Shown here one piece after another: positions 43,609 through 47,418 of a DNA stretch of 47,418 bases. Both the position numbers and the translations under genes were made by a program. This DNA is from Rikenellaceae bacterium (GTDB lineage Bacteria; Bacteroidota; Bacteroidia; Bacteroidales; Rikenellaceae): assembly GCA_017415005.1 (NCBI GenBank), contig JAFQJK010000016.1:1-47418 (forward strand), read 5' to 3'. Within the stretch, counting starts at the first letter, position 1, and every line of letters begins with the position of its first letter. The notes below the pieces were generated by a model. It had not been told where the DNA came from. It saw only the letters and a program-made list of their open reading frames with translations, and did not search any database.

Positions 43609-44850
43609 ATGGTAAAGATAAAACCCTTCCAGGGGATCAGACCGCCGAAGGAACTGGCCGCAGAGGTGGCGTCCCGCCCGTATGACGTACTGAACTCTCA
43701 GGAAGCCAAAGCGGAAGCGACCGAACGTTCGCTGCTGCATATCATCAAGCCCGAGATCGACTTCGACCCCATTGCCGACGAGCACTCGCAGCCTGTATAC
43801 GACAAGGCCGTCGAGAATTTCAAGCAGTGGAAAGAAAAGGGATGGCTGGTACAGGACCCGGAAGACAATTACTATGTGTACGCTCAGACGATGGACGGCC
43901 GCACTCAGTACGGCCTCGTGGTCTGCTGCCACTTTGACGACTACCTGACCGGCAAGATCAAAAAGCACGAGCTGACCCGCGCCGACAAGGAGGAGGATCG
44001 CATGATCCACGTGCGTATCCAGGAAGCCAATATCGAGCCGGTGTTCTTCTCATACCCGTCCAATGCCGAGATCGACCGGATCGTAGCGGACGTGGTGAAG
44101 AACCAGAAGCCCGAGTATGACTTTACGGCTTCGGACGGTTTCGGGCACCACTTCTGGAAGATCGGTGACAAGGCGGTGATCGACCGGATCACGCAAATCT
44201 TCGCCGGAATCCCGGCCCTGTACGTGGCCGACGGTCACCACCGGACCGCCGCGGCAGCACGGGTGGGGCAGGAGAAGATGGCCGCCAACCCGAACCACAC
44301 GGGCAACGAAGAGTACTGCTATTTCCTGGCGGTGGCTTTCCCCGACAACCAGCTCAAGATCATCGACTACAACCGGGTGGTGAAAGACCTGAACGGTCTG
44401 ACTCCCGCGCAGTTGATCGAAGCGCTCGGCAAGGATTTCGAGGTCAGGGAGATGGGCCGGGATATCTACAAGCCCGACAGCCTGCATAATTTCGGCATGT
44501 ATCTGGACGGCAAGTGGTACAGCCTGACCGCCCGGCCGGGTACGTACGATGATAACGATCCGATCGGCGTACTGGACGTGACGATCCTTTCCGACCTGGT
44601 GCTGAATCAAATCCTGGGTATCAAGGACCTGCGTACCGATAAGCGGATCGACTTCGTCGGTGGCATCCGGGGTCTCGGCGAGTTACAGCGCCGGGTGGAC
44701 AGCGGAGAGATGAAAGTGGCTTTCGCCATGTATCCTGTCTCGATGAAGCAGCTGATCGACATCGCCGACACCGGCAATATCATGCCGCCGAAAACAACAT
44801 GGTTTGAACCTAAGCTCCGTTCGGGTCTGGTGATCCACAGCCTGAAGTAA
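43609..44850 (+). CDS. DUF1015 domain protein
   Basis: Cytoplasmic protein of unknown reaction, 413 residues. Family features: IKPFQGIRPPKELAAEVASR, PYDVLN, FKQWKEKGWLVQDPEDNYYV, VADGHHRTAAAARVG, and DKRIDFVGGIRGL near the C-terminus. Its constant place behind serC and serA in Bacteroidota suggests a link to serine metabolism; in some bacteria DUF1015 relatives include ADP-dependent serine kinases, which fits. Inference only. Ends before a hairpin at 44871-44932. Confidence 0.9.
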   Translation: MVKIKPFQGIRPPKELAAEVASRPYDVLNSQEAKAEATERSLLHIIKPEIDFDPIADEHSQPVYDKAVENFKQWKEKGWLVQDPEDNYYVYAQTMDGRTQYGLVVCCHFDDYLTGKIKKHELTRADKEEDRMIHVRIQEANIEPVFFSYPSNAEIDRIVADVVKNQKPEYDFTASDGFGHHFWKIGDKAVIDRITQIFAGIPALYVADGHHRTAAAARVGQEKMAANPNHTGNEEYCYFLAVAFPDNQLKIIDYNRVVKDLNGLTPAQLIEALGKDFEVREMGRDIYKPDSLHNFGMYLDGKWYSLTARPGTYDDNDPIGVLDVTILSDLVLNQILGIKDLRTDKRIDFVGGIRGLGELQRRVDSGEMKVAFAMYPVSMKQLIDIADTGNIMPPKTTWFEPKLRSGLVIHSLK

Positions 44851-44870
44851 CGTTTTATTTAAGCCGGGTT

Positions 44871-44932
44871 AAGGCCGTTTTATGTCGAAATGCCTATCTT
44901 TGCATTTTACGAACATAAAACGGCCTTTTTTT
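44871..44932 (+). terminator. Terminator hairpin with a -7 promoter box in its apical loop
   Basis: Perfect 15-bp arms AAGGCCGTTTTATGT (44871-44885) and ACATAAAACGGCCTT (44913-44927) with T-run to 44932. Inner pairs CG/CG and AAATGC/GCATTT leave an 8-base loop CTATCTTT. It lies 21 bases after the DUF1015 stop and ends 13 bases before the next ATG. Confidence 0.75.
44895..44902 (+). promoter_or_regulatory. -7 box for the PHP protein, inside the terminator loop
   Basis: TATCTTTG is a perfect -7 box 42 bases before ATG 44945. It covers the loop and first inner-stem base of the terminator hairpin and overlaps the longer alternative start at 44882, which supports the ATG at 44945. Confidence 0.65.
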
Positions 44933-44944
44933 ACCAACCCGCCT

Positions 44945-46177
44945 ATGGAAAACCTTTTCCGTTGGATATGGAAAGCGATCGCCTTGTTTGCCATCGTCAA
45001 CATATTCCTGATCCTGATCAGCTACGTATTCACGCCGATCTATGATTTCGACACCCCGTCGCCCTTCGTGGGCGGCCGGATCTACGACCCCTACGAGGGT
45101 GTCGACTTTCGCTCGGATTCAATCCGCGGCGACAGCCTGCCCCGGTGGTGGAAAGCCAATTTCCATGCCCATTCCCTGTTGCCTAACCGGCCGACGAACG
45201 GGGCGCTGACCGTTCCCGAGGTGATCGAGACATACAAAAGCTATGGCTACGACATCGCCGCGATCTCGGACTATTACACCCTGCCCAAGCCCCCGGTCGA
45301 TGCGTACACCATCCCCGTTTATGAGCACGGGTATAATGTGCTGAAATACCATCAACTGGTGTTCGGCTGGAAAGGAATGAGGTATCGCGACTTCTTCCTG
45401 CCGCTCACCCTCTCCCGCAAGCAGCATGTGCTCAACCTCGTCGGCAAACGGGCCGACTTGGTGACAGTCAACCATCCCCGGTTCACCTATCAGTTCGATC
45501 CGGAACATATGGAGTACCTCACCGGCTACCGGCTGATCGAGGCGGCGGCAGGCATGTCTCCGGCCGTGGAGTGGTGGGATGCAGGGCTCTCGTGCGGTCA
45601 CCCGTCGTTCATACTGTCCGGGGACGACTCGCATGATGTCAGGCGGCCTCACGACATCGCCACGCACTGTACGATGGTCTACTCGCCCAGCCAGCAATAC
45701 ACCGACATCCGGGACGCACTGGCTGCCGGGCGCCATTATGGCATGAGCATGCCCAACTTCGGCAACGGGGACACCGCTGTCAAGCGTGAGGCCATGCGCC
45801 ATCTGGCCCGGCTGACCGACATCCGTTTTGAGGACGACACGATCTCGGTCGCCTTCTCGAAGCCTGCCGAATCGATCGCTTTCGTCGGACAGGACGGTAA
45901 GGTACGCAAAAGCGCGGACGACGCCTCCGCAGCCGCATATCGTTTCGCCCCCCGAGACACCTACATTCGCGTGGAGGCAGCGTTCCCCGACGGCGAACGT
46001 ATCTACCTGAACCCCTATTTCCGATACGAGGAGGACCCGTTCGCCTTTGACCCGCCGCGTATCAGCTGGTGGCTTACGATCGTATCGGAACTCTGTCTCT
46101 GGACCGTGCTCGGTCTTTTGGTGTGGGGCGCGGCCCGGATCGTCGGCTACCGACCTCAGACAAGGCAACGCAAATAG
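44945..46177 (+). CDS. Membrane-anchored PHP-type metal-dependent hydrolase
   Basis: Probable phosphoesterase of the PHP superfamily, 410 residues from ATG 44945 (MENLFRWIWKAIALFAIVNI). An N-terminal membrane segment (about 8-30) is followed by the PHP core: NFHAHS (first H-x-H site), YDIAAISDYYT, TVNHPRF and LSGDDSHDV with late Asp/His ligands. A beta-rich C-terminal region follows (about 280-370) and a second membrane segment (about 380-402), so the core is probably periplasmic. Substrate unknown; PHP enzymes act on phosphate esters such as histidinol phosphate or polymer ends, but a membrane-tethered form has no known role I can name. Followed by its own terminator. Confidence 0.8.
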   Translation: MENLFRWIWKAIALFAIVNIFLILISYVFTPIYDFDTPSPFVGGRIYDPYEGVDFRSDSIRGDSLPRWWKANFHAHSLLPNRPTNGALTVPEVIETYKSYGYDIAAISDYYTLPKPPVDAYTIPVYEHGYNVLKYHQLVFGWKGMRYRDFFLPLTLSRKQHVLNLVGKRADLVTVNHPRFTYQFDPEHMEYLTGYRLIEAAAGMSPAVEWWDAGLSCGHPSFILSGDDSHDVRRPHDIATHCTMVYSPSQQYTDIRDALAAGRHYGMSMPNFGNGDTAVKREAMRHLARLTDIRFEDDTISVAFSKPAESIAFVGQDGKVRKSADDASAAAYRFAPRDTYIRVEAAFPDGERIYLNPYFRYEEDPFAFDPPRISWWLTIVSELCLWTVLGLLVWGAARIVGYRPQTRQRK

Positions 46178-46200
46178 TCAGACCGCCATAACTACGGACG

Positions 46201-46235
46201 AACCGTCCGCACCGGACCGGTGCGGACGGTTTTTT
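46201..46235 (+). terminator. Terminator of the PHP gene
   Basis: Perfect 15-bp stem AACCGTCCGCACCGG / CCGGTGCGGACGGTT with a one-base spacer, then TTTT, 23 bases after the PHP stop. Confidence 0.9.
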
Positions 46236-46369
46236 ATCGCGGATAAGCCTCCAAACCGGCGCCAGACGTGAAGGTATCGGGTTGGTTTGCTGTATTTTGT
46301 CGGTTGAATCGACTGTTTTGACGTCGTATATCGGGACATACTGTGGTTAAATTCCGTTCGTTTGATCGA

Positions 46370-46377
46370 TATATTTG
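46370..46377 (+). promoter_or_regulatory. -7 box before the tandem promoter repeat
   Basis: TATATTTG, a perfect -7 box, 72 bases before the next one. The sequence upstream of it is not a recognisable repeat unit. Confidence 0.55.
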
Positions 46378-46449
46378 TAAAATATAGGAGGTGCCTCGGC
46401 AATGTCGGAAACAAGTTTTCCCGATCGCTCTCGGCTTTCGCTATATTTA
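46378..46449 (+). repeat. Tandem promoter repeat, unit B
   Basis: Order: ATATAGGAGGTGCCTCGG, dyad core GGAAACAAGTTTTCC, CGCTCTCGG, TTTCGC, and a -7-like box TATATTTA (46442-46449). Confidence 0.75.
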
Positions 46450-46522
46450 TAGAATATAGGATGCGCCTCGGACAAGTCTGAAAACAAGTTTTCGTCTTGC
46501 CGCTCGGCTTTCGCTATATTTG
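46450..46522 (+). repeat. Tandem promoter repeat, unit C with -7 box of the oxidoreductase genes
   Basis: Order: ATATAGGATGCGCCTCGG, dyad core GAAAACAAGTTTTC flanked by CAAG..CTTG, GCCGCTCGG, TTTCGC, and TATATTTG (46515-46522), a perfect -7 box 28 bases before the ferredoxin ATG. Box-to-box distance from unit B is exactly 73 bases, the same as between the units at 15356-15493. Confidence 0.78.
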
Positions 46523-46550
46523 TCATACAACCAACAGAAACAGTCTCCCT

Positions 46551-46796
46551 ATGGCGAAAATAAAAGGAACGGTGGTGATCGACCGCGAACGCTGCAAAGG
46601 TTGCGGGGTTTGTGTCGAAGCATGCCCCGTCGATGTGCTGAAGCTGGCTCCCGGAGTCAACGGCATGGGTTATCATTACAGCATGATGGCCGCCCCCGAC
46701 CGGTGTATCGGATGCGCGAGCTGCGCCATCGTATGCCCCGACAGCTGCCTGGTGGTCTACCGCCAGAAAAACCCTGATGAGCAAAACAGCAAATGA
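46551..46796 (+). CDS. 4Fe-4S ferredoxin subunit of a 2-oxoacid:ferredoxin oxidoreductase
   Basis: Electron-carrying subunit (delta type) of the complex that oxidatively decarboxylates 2-oxoacids to acyl-CoA with reduction of ferredoxin. From ATG 46551 it has 81 residues and two 4Fe-4S sites: [12 protein letters not shown] and [12 protein letters not shown]. The N-terminal start upstream (46497) would lie inside the promoter repeat and is rejected. The stop overlaps the ATG of the alpha subunit gene by three bases, implying coupled translation. Confidence 0.9.
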   Translation: MAKIKGTVVIDRERCKGCGVCVEACPVDVLKLAPGVNGMGYHYSMMAAPDRCIGCASCAIVCPDSCLVVYRQKNPDEQNSK

Positions 46797-47418
46797 TGAA
46801 AGAGATAAAACTGATGAAAGGTAACGAGGCGGTGGCAGAGGCAGCGGTACGCTGCGGATGCGACGGCTATTTCGGCTATCCGATCACTCCGCAGTCGGAA
46901 ATTCTGGAGACGCTGATGGAGATGCGCCCCTGGGAGACGACAGGGATGGTCGTTCTGCAAGCCGAAAGCGAGACCGCCTCGATCAATATGGTATACGGCG
47001 GGGCGGCCATGGGCAAACGGGTCATGACCTCATCGTCGAGCCCCGGCATCAGCCTGATGGCCGAGGGGCTGAGCTACCTGGCCGGAGCGGAGCTGCCCTG
47101 CGTGGTGGTGAACGTCTCGCGGGGAGGTCCGGGCCTCGGAACGATCCAGCCGGCCCAGAGCGACTACTTCCAGGCCGTCAAGGCGGGTGGGCACGGCGAT
47201 TTCCATATGATCGTGCTGGCTCCGGCCTCCGTGCAGGAGATGTATGATTTCACGAGGCAGGCATTCGACCTGGCCTTCAAATACCTGACACCGGTCATGG
47301 TCCTCTCGGACGGCGTGATCGGACAGATGATGGAAAAAGTGATTCTGCCTCCGCAAAAGCCTCGTCGTACCGAAGAAGAAATCAAGAAGGAATGCCCGTG
47401 GGCAACATTCGGACGCAC
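46793..47418 (+). CDS. vorB: 2-oxoacid:ferredoxin oxidoreductase alpha subunit (VorB-like), 3' end missing
   Basis: Alpha subunit of an anaerobic 2-oxoacid oxidoreductase, most like the VorB subunit for branched-chain 2-oxoacids; 2-oxoglutarate is the alternative. About 208 residues are visible and the frame is open to the window end. Seen: [20 protein letters not shown] start, [78 protein letters not shown], all in the pyruvate-flavodoxin-type N-terminal domain. Two ATGs (46793, 46796) are in line; the first overlaps the ferredoxin stop. The thiamine diphosphate-binding beta subunit is expected next. Confidence 0.9.
   Translation, partial: MMKEIKLMKGNEAVAEAAVRCGCDGYFGYPITPQSEILETLMEMRPWETTGMVVLQAESETASINMVYGGAAMGKRVMTSSSSPGISLMAEGLSYLAGAELPCVVVNVSRGGPGLGTIQPAQSDYFQAVKAGGHGDFHMIVLAPASVQEMYDFTRQAFDLAFKYLTPVMVLSDGVIGQMMEKVILPPQKPRRTEEEIKKECPWATFGR

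Larger units (their letters stand above)
46236..46550. other. Intergenic region with three serial promoter boxes
   Basis: Between the PHP terminator and the ferredoxin gene no coding frame is convincing. It holds -7 boxes at 46370, 46442 and 46515, the last two each at the end of a repeat unit, and an AT-rich stretch from about 46270. Confidence 0.6.

Noticed and set aside
44882-44944. Upstream start for the PHP gene
   Set aside because: The -7 promoter box and terminator arm lie inside this extension, so it cannot be the normal start.
45119-46168. 349-residue minus-strand open frame antisense to the PHP gene
   Set aside because: No domain features; PHP ligands are on the plus strand.

Overview
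The window reads as chromosome of a high-GC member of the Bacteroidota, most likely Bacteroidales and perhaps an Alistipes-like Rikenellaceae; the genus is a guess. The evidence is repeated Bacteroidota -7 promoter boxes (TAnnTTTG) 20-90 nt upstream of starts, few Shine-Dalgarno sequences, many Bacteroidota-type lipoproteins, and families typical of the phylum (LruC/DUF4842-like, DUF4369, SerC-SerA-DUF1015, FloA-NfeD). Nothing looks like a phage, plasmid, CRISPR array or intact insertion sequence.

Layout. 1-3035: end of a cation-efflux gene, a GNAT/DUF1330 pair, a NifX-like protein and an archaeal-type 1-Cys peroxiredoxin. 3141-9056: five minus-strand genes that may form one operon (PhnP-like hydrolase, B12-binding radical SAM protein, SDR, beta-propeller glycosidase-like lipoprotein, nucleoside hydrolase lipoprotein). 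9150-13609: POT transporter, divergent glgB, a 6S-like RNA, yqeY. 13784-17010: zinc-ribbon membrane protein, tRNA-Gly(CCC), a decayed AT-rich patch, a Crp/Fnr regulator behind a tandem promoter repeat, an SMR pump and a small orphan protein. 17711-22324: panB, GNAT, SpoU methyltransferase and the divergent membrane pyrophosphatase. 22522-31867: outer-membrane-like protein, M48 protease, floA-nfeD, LruC lipoprotein, and a HAMP protein-TrkH-SPOR operon. 32136-34249: mtaB and a DUF4369 lipoprotein. 34436-38925: ABC-3 metal permease, LptF/G permease, ribBA, fmt. 38992-41305: yicC, gmk, nadD and a small TPR gene (minus strand). 41513-46177: serC, serA, DUF1015, membrane-anchored PHP protein. 46551-end: ferredoxin and alpha subunit of a 2-oxoacid:ferredoxin oxidoreductase behind a second tandem promoter repeat.

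How the genes work together. Most are housekeeping: serine synthesis (serC/serA), riboflavin, NAD, GMP, pantothenate, initiator tRNA formylation, envelope lipid export, K+ uptake, pyrophosphate-driven ion pumping, glycogen branching and anaerobic 2-oxoacid oxidation. This fits an anaerobic gut-type bacterium.

The most unusual structure is non-coding. Two tandem pairs of promoter-bearing repeats, 31 kb apart, share the same 73-bp period. One terminator-like hairpin at 44871-44932 carries a perfect -7 promoter box in its apical loop. A long-hairpin RNA with its own promoter and terminator lies between glgB and yqeY.
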